Origin: Chlamydiales bacterium
Lineage (GTDB): Bacteria; Chlamydiota; Chlamydiia; Chlamydiales; JACKPQ01
DNA: 64,000 bases
Direction: 5' to 3'
NCBI GenBank assembly: GCA_024233455.1
Contig: JACKPP010000001.1
Location: forward strand, 711,001 to 775,000
Each line of letters starts with the position of its first letter. Position 1 is the stretch's first letter. Below, in pieces: positions 54,278-62,767 of the stretch. Made by a program: the position numbers and the translations under genes. The notes under the pieces are model-generated. The model did not search any database, was not told where the DNA came from, and saw nothing but the letters and a program-made list of their open reading frames with translations.

Positions 54278-54296
54278 ATGTAAAACTGCTTTACAT
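54278..54296. repeat. Dispersed 19-bp palindrome, copy 6 (tolB-pal gap)
   Basis: ATGTAAAACTGCTTTACAT with perfect 7-nt outer arms, 23 bases from the tolB stop. It could act as a transcript hairpin between tolB and pal. Confidence 0.6.
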
Positions 54297-54318
54297 GACC
54301 CATGCGCTCAAAAACTCT

Positions 54319-55629
54319 TTAATGCTGCCAGCTAGGGTAGTGCTTTAACCCATAACCTTTGGAAATTTTGACCGGTGCTGGATTGTTGATATGCGCCATA
54401 TAAAGGTCATAGATGTCTCCATCGGTGGTGTTGTAGATCAAATGCATACTATTTTCGGCCCAAGTGGGATTTTCTTTATTGCCAGGGCCGGTAGTGAGCT
54501 GAGCTGTCTTTTGGTCTGAAACAGAGTAAATCCATATCTGACGTACGCCATCGATTTTCGCCGTATAGGCAATTTTTTGCCCATCTGGAGACCAAGCTGG
54601 GCAGACGCAGCTATTATGCTGGTTGGTGAGAAGCTTGGCCTCTGGTCGTTTGTGGGAACCTGTTGTGACATCGATCAGGTAGATTTTAGGATTTCCTGAC
54701 TGATCTGACACAAAAGCGATTTTTTGGCCATCGGGGCTAAAAGTTGGCGATGCAGTCACCGATTTGGGATAGGCGTAAATTTGCTGAGGTTTTCCTGCGG
54801 GCAAGGAGTTGATCAAGTGTTGGGTGAACAGGTCATTGCGTCCTTGGTTGTCGGAGGTAAAAGCCAGCATGGATCTGTCTTTATTTAGGGCGGGATGGAA
54901 CTGATTTCCGCCTAAATGGATATAGGATTGGCCAAGGAGCTGCCCTTTATGGCCAATGAAAATTTTGGTCTGTCCTGACTTATAGCAAGCGTAGAGAAAA
55001 TGGTCGTCTGAAATGGAAATAGGAGTCAGGCTTTGCACGCCTTCTTTGGTTAGAGGATGGGCGTTTCCCCCATCGTAATCGCACTCCCAAATTTCTGAAT
55101 CTTTAGCATTTTTAGACGTTTGATAGGTGTATAGAATTTTAGAAGCTGCAATGCCGGGCTGTTTAAATAACTCCTCAAATATGCCATCGGCCAAACGATG
55201 GATGAGGCGGCGATCATCACACAGATGTCCAGATAGATCTAAAGCTTTGAAGTGTTTAACTGTTGAGGAAGATGAAACGTAAACTGCAGTATGGAGTTGC
55301 TTATTTTCAATCCTGGCTTTAATGACATAGGGTGTAGATAAGTCTTGCCATATCTTGGGATAAAAAGCTTTTTGGTAATTTTCATCAGCCAGCACCATTT
55401 CGTATTTGACTTGTCTGGGGATAAGGTGTGTTCTACCATTATGTTCAAAGTCGAATAGCAAAACCTCTTCAAGCTGTTTGCAATAAGTGTGATCAAATGG
55501 GCTGTTTTTGGTATGAATTTCGGCAATGTAAATAGGCTGCAGGCTTTTCTGCGTGGGCAGTTGTACCACGATTTCTTCAGCTGTTAGGCTAAAAATTCCG
55601 CAAAAAAATAAAAAATATCTAATCATCAT
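54319..55629 (-). CDS. tolB: Periplasmic Tol-Pal protein TolB
   Basis: 436 aa. Signal peptide MMIRYFLFFCGIFSLTAEE, then an N-terminal alpha/beta domain, then a six-bladed beta-propeller made of WD40-like PD40 repeats: VTASPTFSPDGQKIAFVSDQSG, VCPAWSPDGQKIAYTAKIDG and ENPTWAENSMHLIYNT are recognisable units. TolB binds Pal and TolA. It is transcribed after tolQ-tolR-tolA, overlapping the tolA-like gene by 11 bases. Length is normal. Confidence 0.93.
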   Translation of the reverse strand: MMIRYFLFFCGIFSLTAEEIVVQLPTQKSLQPIYIAEIHTKNSPFDHTYCKQLEEVLLFDFEHNGRTHLIPRQVKYEMVLADENYQKAFYPKIWQDLSTPYVIKARIENKQLHTAVYVSSSSTVKHFKALDLSGHLCDDRRLIHRLADGIFEELFKQPGIAASKILYTYQTSKNAKDSEIWECDYDGGNAHPLTKEGVQSLTPISISDDHFLYACYKSGQTKIFIGHKGQLLGQSYIHLGGNQFHPALNKDRSMLAFTSDNQGRNDLFTQHLINSLPAGKPQQIYAYPKSVTASPTFSPDGQKIAFVSDQSGNPKIYLIDVTTGSHKRPEAKLLTNQHNSCVCPAWSPDGQKIAYTAKIDGVRQIWIYSVSDQKTAQLTTGPGNKENPTWAENSMHLIYNTTDGDIYDLYMAHINNPAPVKISKGYGLKHYPSWQH

Positions 55630-56257
55630 GACGAAACGTTAGGGTAAATGTGTGTTCTTTTTTTCCTGTCAAATCTGCCGTAAATACTGGAAAACGCATT
55701 TTAGTTATTTCATTTTCCAAATACAGCGCATTATCAGGGCTCAGTGAAGATAGCACATTGACCTTGATCACTTCACCTGAATTTTTCAGTATCAATTCCA
55801 GCTTCACATCACCCTCTTCTGGTAAATGTAGTGCACTCTTTAGTTTTTGAACAAGTAGAAGTGGGTATTGAGGAGTAACTGTTGGCGCGGCCGCCTTCTT
55901 TGCAACTTGTGGAGATTCCTGTTTGGCTGGGCTTTTGGCTTTACTTACAGGTTTTGGCTTTGATTGTTGCTTGCTATCTCGTTTCGTCTCAATTTTGGCC
56001 ATGTTTTTTTGCAAGTCACTCATGACATCTCTGGCTTTTTTACGCGCTGGTGCTTTTGGCGCTGCTTTGGGCTTTGCTTGAGCAACGACCTGCTGATTTT
56101 TTGGTGCAGGTTGAGAAGGCATCGGTTTAGGCGCAACAAATGTCCTTACGGCAATGGGCATGGTCTGTTTGGCTGGTTTTTTCTTTAAGCTTATAGCAAC
56201 TGATAACACGAGCGCCAGATGGACGGCCACAACTATGTAGATAATTTTTTTCTTCAT
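55619..56257 (-). CDS. tolA: TolA-like energy-transducing protein
   Basis: 212 aa. One N-terminal transmembrane helix (IIYIVVAVHLALVLSVAI), then about 100 residues of Lys/Pro/Ala-rich linker (PKAAPKAPARKKA) and a C-terminal TonB/TolA-type domain with LPEEGDVKLELILKNSGEVI and LSSLSPDNALYLENEI. It is much shorter than E. coli TolA (421 aa). It bridges the inner-membrane TolQ/TolR motor to Pal/TolB. The operon position between tolR and tolB decides between TolA and TonB. Confidence 0.8.
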   Translation of the reverse strand: MKKKIIYIVVAVHLALVLSVAISLKKKPAKQTMPIAVRTFVAPKPMPSQPAPKNQQVVAQAKPKAAPKAPARKKARDVMSDLQKNMAKIETKRDSKQQSKPKPVSKAKSPAKQESPQVAKKAAAPTVTPQYPLLLVQKLKSALHLPEEGDVKLELILKNSGEVIKVNVLSSLSPDNALYLENEITKMRFPVFTADLTGKKEHTFTLTFRHDD

Positions 56258-56646
56258 TGGGGTTTTAAAATTAAGTCAAGCTCATCAAACCCTGCAGCTT
56301 GGGCTGCATTTTTAATCGCTTGAAAAGTGCCAAAATGCGCCTCAGTATCGTGAAAAAGTTGAGGCCTATCATTAGGGTATTCTGACTTTAAGCTTTTCAA
56401 ATAAGCCGATAGATTTTCGAGCTTGACGGGCATTCCATCTAGTAAAATTGTATTATCTTTGCGCACTACAATCGATATCGGACTTTTTTCTTTTAGCTGA
56501 AGGACTTGTTCGTCTTTAATGGGTTTGGCCTCTGCCAGAGCCACCCTTTCCACATCCAATAATGGAGCTATCAAAATAAAAACGATCAGGACGACAAACA
56601 CAACATCGATCAAAGGGGTTAGATTTACATCAGGCTCATCATTCAT
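56254..56646 (-). CDS. tolR: TolR/ExbD-family motor protein
   Basis: 130 aa. NLTPLIDVVFVVLIVFILIA near the N-terminus is the single transmembrane helix bearing the functional Asp (residue 14) that carries protons. The C-terminal periplasmic domain has the ExbD pattern IVVRKDNTILLDGMPV. Overlaps with tolQ and tolA-like starts (ATGA) indicate one operon. It was likely originally annotated exbD in Chlamydia. Confidence 0.9.
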   Translation of the reverse strand: MNDEPDVNLTPLIDVVFVVLIVFILIAPLLDVERVALAEAKPIKDEQVLQLKEKSPISIVVRKDNTILLDGMPVKLENLSAYLKSLKSEYPNDRPQLFHDTEAHFGTFQAIKNAAQAAGFDELDLILKPQ

Positions 56647-57362
56647 TTTAAATCTACTTGGCGGTATTGGAGTTCAACTTGCGCCGTCAAATAGCCCCCA
56701 AAATCCTCCATTTCTTTTTCGTATGAGCGTATGGCATTTTTCAAATAGTTATAGCCAATAAGTGCTGGAATGGCAATCAATAGCCCTAAGACAGTGGTGG
56801 TGAGGGCTGTTGACAAACCGCCCAAAAGAGCGGTGCTAGATCCCAGCGATGCACCACCTTGGAGTTCATTAAATGCCACTAAAATACCCCATACAGTTCC
56901 CAGCAAACCCAAGAAGGGGGCCAGAGTAACAATGGTGGATAACATGAACAAATTTTTCTCCAACATCTTGCCTTCCCTGGAGATCGATGCATTGACGTCA
57001 GTTTGGACTGCCTCGACATCCGTTTTAGATAAATAGACCGGATCTTTGTCAGAAGACGTTTTAAAATACTGATTTTTCGCTAAAAAATCCTGGGTCTTTT
57101 GTTTAAGCGAAAAATAAATGGTAGTGAAAGGATGCTGCACGTCGGTTTTAGGCATATGGTGCTCTTTCAGGCGAAAAAGATGCTCTTTTTGTTGCTTGAT
57201 AAAACTTGCAAATTCCGTCGATCCTGCCTCGATTTTACGCAGCAGCAAAAATTTATGAACCAAAATCACCCATGAAATAATCGACAGGACAAAAAGGCCT
57301 AAAAAAATTAACTTACCGAAGCCATCTGCTGTGGCAAATGCGGTTAAAAATGGACTCATCAT
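56643..57362 (-). CDS. tolQ: TolQ/ExbB-family proton channel protein
   Basis: 239 aa with three transmembrane helices: one at about residues 17-37 (LIFLGLFVLSIISWVILVH), then two in the C-terminal half around LSTIVTLAPFLGLLGTVWG and GLSTALTTTVLGLLIAIPAL. The last two motifs are the MotA/TolQ/ExbB signature. It forms the proton channel with TolR. First gene of the Tol operon; promoter in the 38 bases before the divergent gene is not obvious. Confidence 0.9.
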   Translation of the reverse strand: MMSPFLTAFATADGFGKLIFLGLFVLSIISWVILVHKFLLLRKIEAGSTEFASFIKQQKEHLFRLKEHHMPKTDVQHPFTTIYFSLKQKTQDFLAKNQYFKTSSDKDPVYLSKTDVEAVQTDVNASISREGKMLEKNLFMLSTIVTLAPFLGLLGTVWGILVAFNELQGGASLGSSTALLGGLSTALTTTVLGLLIAIPALIGYNYLKNAIRSYEKEMEDFGGYLTAQVELQYRQVDLK

Positions 57363-57400
57363 TGCGTAAACTACAGGTTAAATGTTAGATTCAAACTACC

Positions 57401-58279
57401 ATGAAGCATCCATCCATCGCAAGTGTCATCAGTTTTTGTTCTCTAGATGAGCGGTTTTTGCCTCACGCTATAGAAGCAGTGCGTCCTTTTTCCGATCAAA
57501 TCATCATAGCCCTTTGTGATCATCGCTTTGACGGCACGCCCGAAAATAACCAGAGGTATTTTGATGTAGTTACAGGGTGTACGTTGGTTCAGTATGCCTA
57601 CACTCCGAACCGCCTTTATGGCACGGATAGCTTTATTCATCCCAATACTCTGCATTACCGGCATCATTGGCATAATACATCGCGTTTGGTGGGGCATTAT
57701 TTTGTCGATCCCCAAGTCGAATGGGTGCTTTTTTTAGACGCAGATGAAATCATCGATACTGAGCGCTTTACAGAAATGGCGTGGGAAAAAGACGCTTATC
57801 GTTTGGCCTCATACTGGTACTTTAGGGAGCCTTCACTCCAAGCACTTACTTGGCACGATAGTGCGCTGCTTGTCCGCCAAAAATATGTAAAGCCGGATAT
57901 ATTGCTGCATCCTAAAGAGCGCTCAGGGATGGCAAAAATGCTAAATGCTCACACAATGGCGTTAGGCAGTGATCAAAAACCTCTTGTCCATCACTACAGT
58001 TGGGTTAGAACCAAGGCGGAAATGCTTAAAAAAGCAAGCTGCTGGGGACATGGGCCCGAAGATAATTGGGAAACCCTTATTGAGGCTGAAATGGCCCAGT
58101 CCTTTTCTGGTACTGACTTTATTTATGGTTATGATTACCAAACCGTCACTCCCTTCATTAATCCGTTTGAAGACAAACTTTGGCCTGCGGGTCAAGCTTC
58201 AATTGTGCATCATGTCACTCCGGAATACATATACAACTTAGAGGTTCAAAGATGTTTTTTGACTCCCACGCTCACTTAA
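57401..58279 (+). CDS. Glycosyltransferase-like protein
   Basis: 292 aa. The start (SIASVISFCSLDERFLPHAIEAV) resembles a GT2-type nucleotide-binding fold, and WVLFLDADEIIDTERF gives the D-x-D metal motif near residue 112. A conserved-looking stretch HHYSWVRTKAEMLKKASCWGHG follows, and the C-terminus ends in VHHVTPEY. No membrane segment. It stands divergent from tolQ and upstream of tatD, overlapping tatD by 28 bases. In the Chlamydia order as I recall it, dsbD occupies this place. Confidence 0.6.
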   Translation: MKHPSIASVISFCSLDERFLPHAIEAVRPFSDQIIIALCDHRFDGTPENNQRYFDVVTGCTLVQYAYTPNRLYGTDSFIHPNTLHYRHHWHNTSRLVGHYFVDPQVEWVLFLDADEIIDTERFTEMAWEKDAYRLASYWYFREPSLQALTWHDSALLVRQKYVKPDILLHPKERSGMAKMLNAHTMALGSDQKPLVHHYSWVRTKAEMLKKASCWGHGPEDNWETLIEAEMAQSFSGTDFIYGYDYQTVTPFINPFEDKLWPAGQASIVHHVTPEYIYNLEVQRCFLTPTLT

Positions 58280-59019
58280 CTGCAGATAGCGTTTATCCGC
58301 ACATTGACTCCATTTTAAACCGCGCAAAAGAAGCTGGAATTTCACATATCGCTAACATTTGCACCGACCCCCAAACACTTGAGCGCGGCCTCATTTTGGC
58401 TGAACGATATCCCTGGGTTTACAACGTCGGGGCAACTACGCCCCATGATGTCGAAAAAGAGGGTTCGGAAGCCTTTCCCATTTTTGAAAAAGCGGCCCGT
58501 TGCGGAAAGCTCGCTGCCATAGGCGAGACCGGTCTCGACTATCATTACGAACATTCCCCAAAAGAAATTCAACAAGAGTATCTCAAGCGCTACTTTGCTT
58601 TGGCTCAAGAAGTAGATTTAGGCGTTGTAATTCACTGTCGCGAAGCATTCGATGACCTCTTTGCTCTGGCTGACCGCCACTATGAAAAGACCAAACCATT
58701 GGTTTTACATTGCTTTACCGGGACCCTTGATGAGGCCAAAGAAGTGATCAAACGGGGCTGGTATCTATCCCTTAGTGGCATCGTGACATTCAAGCGTTCT
58801 GAAGTTTTACGAGAAGTGGCAAAGCTAGTTCCCCTACCGCAGCTATTGATTGAAACAGATACACCCTACCTAGCTCCGATGCCCTATCGGGGCAAGCCCA
58901 ATGAACCTGCCTACGTGACTGAAACAGCCCAGTGTATTGCTGCTGCAAAAAACCTCCCCATCGAAGCTCTAGCCCAAGCAACATTTAAAAATGCCGCCTC
59001 TTTTTTTAGATTGAAATAG
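58252..59019 (+). CDS. tatD: TatD-family metal-dependent deoxyribonuclease/hydrolase
   Basis: 255 aa from ATG 58252; the frame is open upstream only across the glycosyltransferase gene. MFFDSHAHLT gives the two N-terminal His ligands; the Glu ligand is in AIGETGLDYHYE; further His ligands are in VIHCREAFDDL and VLHCFTG; the last Asp is in LLIETDTPYLAP. This is the complete TatD metal-site set. It acts as a 3'-5' exonuclease on damaged DNA or as a cytosolic hydrolase. In Chlamydia tatD also lies beside the sdh genes. Confidence 0.9.
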   Translation: MFFDSHAHLTADSVYPHIDSILNRAKEAGISHIANICTDPQTLERGLILAERYPWVYNVGATTPHDVEKEGSEAFPIFEKAARCGKLAAIGETGLDYHYEHSPKEIQQEYLKRYFALAQEVDLGVVIHCREAFDDLFALADRHYEKTKPLVLHCFTGTLDEAKEVIKRGWYLSLSGIVTFKRSEVLREVAKLVPLPQLLIETDTPYLAPMPYRGKPNEPAYVTETAQCIAAAKNLPIEALAQATFKNAASFFRLK

Positions 59020-59069
59020 ATTAGACAATTTTTTAAGGTGGGGATAATTGCAATTTCTGGAGGGGAAAT

Positions 59070-60059
59070 ATGCTCACTGCGAGTAAAGCGCCACCGATAC
59101 CACGTGCCTATATTTGGCGAAGAGTACATTCTCTATTTGGCCTTTGGCTAGCCATTTTTTTGGTTGAGCATCTACTCACTAACTCTCAAGCGGCACTTTT
59201 TTTCGGTGATAATGGCAAAGGATTTATCTACTTTGTCAACTTTCTCAAAAACCTACCTTACCTGCCGGTGGTAGAAGTTTCCCTTTTGGGCATACCTATT
59301 CTCGTGCATGGCATCTGGGGTATTCAATATATTCTACGAGGTAAAGCCAACTCTCATAAATCTGATGGTTCTAAGCCGTCACTTGGGAAATACGGCCGCA
59401 ACCAAGCCTATACTTGGCAGCGCTACACTGCTTGGATTTTACTTATTGGGATCATTGCGCATGTGGGTTTTATGCGCTTTTATCTTTACCCTATTACGCT
59501 TAATCAAGGAGCAGAAACGTCCTATTTTGTGCGCTTGAACATGGATCCAGGACTTTATACTGTGGCCAGCCGCTTGGATGTGCAGCTCTACAATCAAGCA
59601 GCCATTGATCAAAAAGTAAAAGAACTTGGTAAACAAGCTGCAACCAAGAAAGCACCCATTTCTGAAGATGGAGATACATTTAGCGCATATGAAGATGAGG
59701 TGTTAACGAGAGCTCAACGTTTCACGTTCCAAAAAGAATTCGTCGAAGAATTGACTAAGCGCAAAATCTCTAAAACGCAAGTTATTGCCGTAGCAAATAA
59801 CTTTGGGACGGCGACGCTACTGACTGTGCGCGATTCATTTCGCCAACCAGTGACCTGTATTTTATATACCATTTTTGTCTTGGCGGCGGTCTTTCACGCC
59901 TACAATGGACTGTGGACATTCATGATCACTTGGGGAATTGTGATGCGCATGCGCTCACAAAAAAGAGCGGTCAACGTTTGTGTTGGCATCATGATGGTCA
60001 TGCTATTTTTGGGACTTGCTGCCATTTGGGGCACGTATTTTATTAATTTAAAAAGTTAA
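59070..60059 (+). CDS. sdhC: Succinate dehydrogenase cytochrome b558 subunit SdhC
   Basis: 329 aa. Membrane anchor of complex II. Five hydrophobic segments appear, around FGLWLAIFLVEHLLT, VVEVSLLGIPILVHGIWG, WILLIGIIAHVGFM, TCILYTIFVLAAVF and IMMVMLFLGLAAIW, with His residues in VEHLL, LVHG, AHVG and FHAY as haem ligands. About 90 hydrophilic residues (roughly 155-250) lie between helices 3 and 4, making it longer than the usual 200-230 aa. GGAGGGG precedes the ATG; a possible promoter (TTAGAC, 16 bases, GATAAT at 59043) is weak. Confidence 0.85.
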   Translation: MLTASKAPPIPRAYIWRRVHSLFGLWLAIFLVEHLLTNSQAALFFGDNGKGFIYFVNFLKNLPYLPVVEVSLLGIPILVHGIWGIQYILRGKANSHKSDGSKPSLGKYGRNQAYTWQRYTAWILLIGIIAHVGFMRFYLYPITLNQGAETSYFVRLNMDPGLYTVASRLDVQLYNQAAIDQKVKELGKQAATKKAPISEDGDTFSAYEDEVLTRAQRFTFQKEFVEELTKRKISKTQVIAVANNFGTATLLTVRDSFRQPVTCILYTIFVLAAVFHAYNGLWTFMITWGIVMRMRSQKRAVNVCVGIMMVMLFLGLAAIWGTYFINLKS

Positions 60060-60066
60060 GGGCATT

Positions 60067-61959
60067 ATGGCAAAAGTCACAAAAGAAGTTATTGTTGTTG
60101 GCGGGGGGCTTGCCGGGCTTGCAGCGGCAATGAAACTTGCCGAACAAGGGATCAAAGTCAAGTTGATTTCGGTCACCCATGTCAAGCGCTCTCACTCAGT
60201 CTGCGCCCAAGGTGGTATTAATGCGGCCATGAACCTCAAAGGCGAAGACGATTCACCTATCATCCACGCTTATGATACCATTAAAGGTGGGGATTTTTTA
60301 GCCCATCAACCTCCCATTTTAGAGATGTGTCTTTGCGCTCCCAAAATTATCATGATGATGGATCGCTTTGGCTGTACATTTAACCGGACTCCTGAGGGCA
60401 ATCTCGACTTTCGCCGTTTTGGCGGAACCTTGTATAACCGCACCGCTTTTTGCGGGGCCTCTACAGGGCAGCAATTGCTCTACTCGCTGGATGAACAAGT
60501 GCGTCGCTATGAAGTGAAAGGTTTGGTTGAAAAATTTGAACATCACGAGTTCATGCGCTTGGTCCTCGATGAAAAAGGGGAAACATGTGGCATCGTGGTG
60601 CAAAATCTTCTTAATCTCAACCTCGAAGTCATGAAAGCCGACGCGGTGGTCTTAGGCACCGGGGGGCCAGGTATGATTTACAAAAAATCAACTAACTCCA
60701 CCTTCTGTACGGGCGCTGCCAATGGCCGGCTTTACATGCAAGGTGTCAAGTACGCCAATGGTGAATTCATCCAAATTCACCCCACATCCATTCCCGGTAT
60801 TGATAAACTACGGCTCATGTCTGAATCGATCCGCGGAGAAGGCGGGCGTGTCTGGGTATATGGTGATGCTGCCAAATCCATCGAAACCCCCGATGGAAAA
60901 ATGATTCCCTGTGGTCAAACAGGTAAGCCTTGGTACTTCCTAGAAGAGCTCTACCCTGCGCTTGGTAATCTTGTTCCAAGAGACATTGCTGCCAGAGAAA
61001 TTCTACGCGTTGCTGAACTTGGCCTTGGCATTGATGGTAAACCGCAAGTCTATCTCGATGTCACGGAAATGTCTCCTGAAAGGCAACAAAAACTCGATTC
61101 AGTTCTCGACATCTACTACAAATTCACAGGTGACAATCCACGTGAAAAACCCATGAAAATCTCACCGGGCATGCACTATTCCATGGGTGGGGTATGGGTA
61201 GACTGGCCGGCAGCAGACGATCCTGACCGTCATGATCGTTTTCGCCAAATGACCAATATTCCTGGTTGCTTTAACGTTGGTGAATCGGAATACCAGTACC
61301 ACGGTGCTAACCGCCTTGGGGCCAACTCTCTCCTTTCCTGCATCTTTGGAGGTCTAGTGGCTGGCGTTGAAATTCCCAAATATCTCGACAGTAAAGAAAA
61401 AGGATTTCAGGACGTCTCTTCCAGCTACTTTAGCGATGCCTTAGCGCAAGAAGAAAACTTCAAAAAAGACCTTCTTTCCCGCAATGGCTGTGAAAACATC
61501 CATGGGTTGCACGATGAAATGGCTGAACTCATGGTGAATAACGTCACTGTCAAGCGCAACAACAAAGACCTGCGAATGACTCTGGATAAACTCAAAGAAA
61601 TCAGGGAGCGTTACCAAAATATCACCTTGAGTGACAAAGGTAACATCATGAATCAAACCTACGTGCTGGCTAATCAATTCAAGCCGATGCTAGAGCTGGC
61701 GCTCGTGATGACCAAAGGAGCGCTTTTACGGGACGAATTCCGTGGTTCTCACTACAAACCTGAATTTAAAGAACGCGATGACCAAAATTGGCTCAAATCC
61801 ACCATCGCCACCTATGACCCAAATAAAGACGAAGCCCAAATTCATTATGAACCTGTTGACATTCGTCATCTCGAACCTGTATTGAGAGATTATGTGCGGG
61901 CCAAAAAAGTAAAACCCACACTAAAGAACATACCTAATAACATTGAATTACCTATCTAA
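60067..61959 (+). CDS. sdhA: Succinate dehydrogenase flavoprotein subunit SdhA
   Basis: 630 aa FAD-containing subunit oxidising succinate. VVGGGLAGLAAAMKLAEQG near residue 12 is the dinucleotide-binding motif, HSVCAQGGINAAMN the covalent FAD-His region, and QIHPTSIPG, REILRVAE and HYSMGGVWVDW carry substrate-binding His and Arg residues. SESIRGEGGRVWVYGD is the catalytic Arg segment. Coupled to sdhB by a TAATG overlap. Confidence 0.95.
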   Translation: MAKVTKEVIVVGGGLAGLAAAMKLAEQGIKVKLISVTHVKRSHSVCAQGGINAAMNLKGEDDSPIIHAYDTIKGGDFLAHQPPILEMCLCAPKIIMMMDRFGCTFNRTPEGNLDFRRFGGTLYNRTAFCGASTGQQLLYSLDEQVRRYEVKGLVEKFEHHEFMRLVLDEKGETCGIVVQNLLNLNLEVMKADAVVLGTGGPGMIYKKSTNSTFCTGAANGRLYMQGVKYANGEFIQIHPTSIPGIDKLRLMSESIRGEGGRVWVYGDAAKSIETPDGKMIPCGQTGKPWYFLEELYPALGNLVPRDIAAREILRVAELGLGIDGKPQVYLDVTEMSPERQQKLDSVLDIYYKFTGDNPREKPMKISPGMHYSMGGVWVDWPAADDPDRHDRFRQMTNIPGCFNVGESEYQYHGANRLGANSLLSCIFGGLVAGVEIPKYLDSKEKGFQDVSSSYFSDALAQEENFKKDLLSRNGCENIHGLHDEMAELMVNNVTVKRNNKDLRMTLDKLKEIRERYQNITLSDKGNIMNQTYVLANQFKPMLELALVMTKGALLRDEFRGSHYKPEFKERDDQNWLKSTIATYDPNKDEAQIHYEPVDIRHLEPVLRDYVRAKKVKPTLKNIPNNIELPI

Positions 61960-62729
61960 TGGATAAATACATACTAAAAGTACGACGTGGCGTTCCAGAA
62001 AATCAATACTGGGAAGAATTCGAACTCGATCTTGTTCCCTTTGCTAACGTCATATCCTCGCTTATGGAAATCCAAAAAAATCCGATCAACAAACAAGGTC
62101 AAAAAACCACGCCTGTTGCCTGGGAGCAGGGATGCCTAGAAGAAGTATGCGGATCTTGTTCCCTCCTCATAAACGGCATTCCCCGTCAAGCGTGTACGGC
62201 GCTCATCCACAAAATCATTCAACAAACTGGCAGCAATACCATCACCCTTGCTCCCATGTCATCGTTTCCTCTCATCAAGGACCTCTATGTCGACCGGCAA
62301 GCCATGTTTCAAAATCTCAAAAAAACGCGAGCGTGGATTGATGCTGACGGTACGCATACCCAAGAATTTGGACCCAAAGTCAGTGCTGAAAAACAACAAA
62401 CCATGTACGTCTTATCGACCTGCATGACCTGTGGATGCTGCTCTGAAGCTTGCCCTAACGTCAACGCCAAATCCAAATTCATGGGTCCGGCGCCCATCTC
62501 ACAAGTCAGACTTTTCAACGCCCATCCTACGGGCAAAATGTCGGCTAACAAACGCAACCGCATTCTCATGGAAGAAGGAGGCATTGCAGACTGCAGCAAT
62601 GCGCAAAACTGTGTACAAGTCTGTCCCAAAAACATTCCCCTCACCGAATCTATCGCTTTCATGGGTGGTCAAGTTTCTAAACAAGCAGCGCGCGATATTT
62701 TTAATATTACTGATAACGAGCCAGAATAA
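61959..62729 (+). CDS. sdhB: Succinate dehydrogenase iron-sulphur subunit SdhB
   Basis: 256 aa. Cys clusters are complete: CLEEVCGSCSLLINGIPRQAC for the [2Fe-2S] centre, CMTCGCCSEACPN for [4Fe-4S], and CVQVCPKNIP for [3Fe-4S]. It relays electrons from SdhA to the b-type haem subunit SdhC. Gene order C-A-B matches the chlamydial arrangement. The gap to the next gene is 38 bases, AT-rich, with no visible terminator. Confidence 0.95.
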   Translation: MDKYILKVRRGVPENQYWEEFELDLVPFANVISSLMEIQKNPINKQGQKTTPVAWEQGCLEEVCGSCSLLINGIPRQACTALIHKIIQQTGSNTITLAPMSSFPLIKDLYVDRQAMFQNLKKTRAWIDADGTHTQEFGPKVSAEKQQTMYVLSTCMTCGCCSEACPNVNAKSKFMGPAPISQVRLFNAHPTGKMSANKRNRILMEEGGIADCSNAQNCVQVCPKNIPLTESIAFMGGQVSKQAARDIFNITDNEPE

Positions 62730-62767
62730 TTCTATCTATTTTACAAAATATTTAATATATATAAATT

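Noticed and set aside
24570..57900. Isolated ATGTAAAGC half-sites (near 24570, 27792, 46153, 51494 and 57887)
   Set aside because: They lack the second arm and fit common Val-Lys codons, so they were not counted as copies of the dispersed palindrome.
59021..59048. Possible sdhC promoter TTAGAC/GATAAT
   Set aside because: The -35 box is a poor match and spacing is 16; mentioned in the gene note only.
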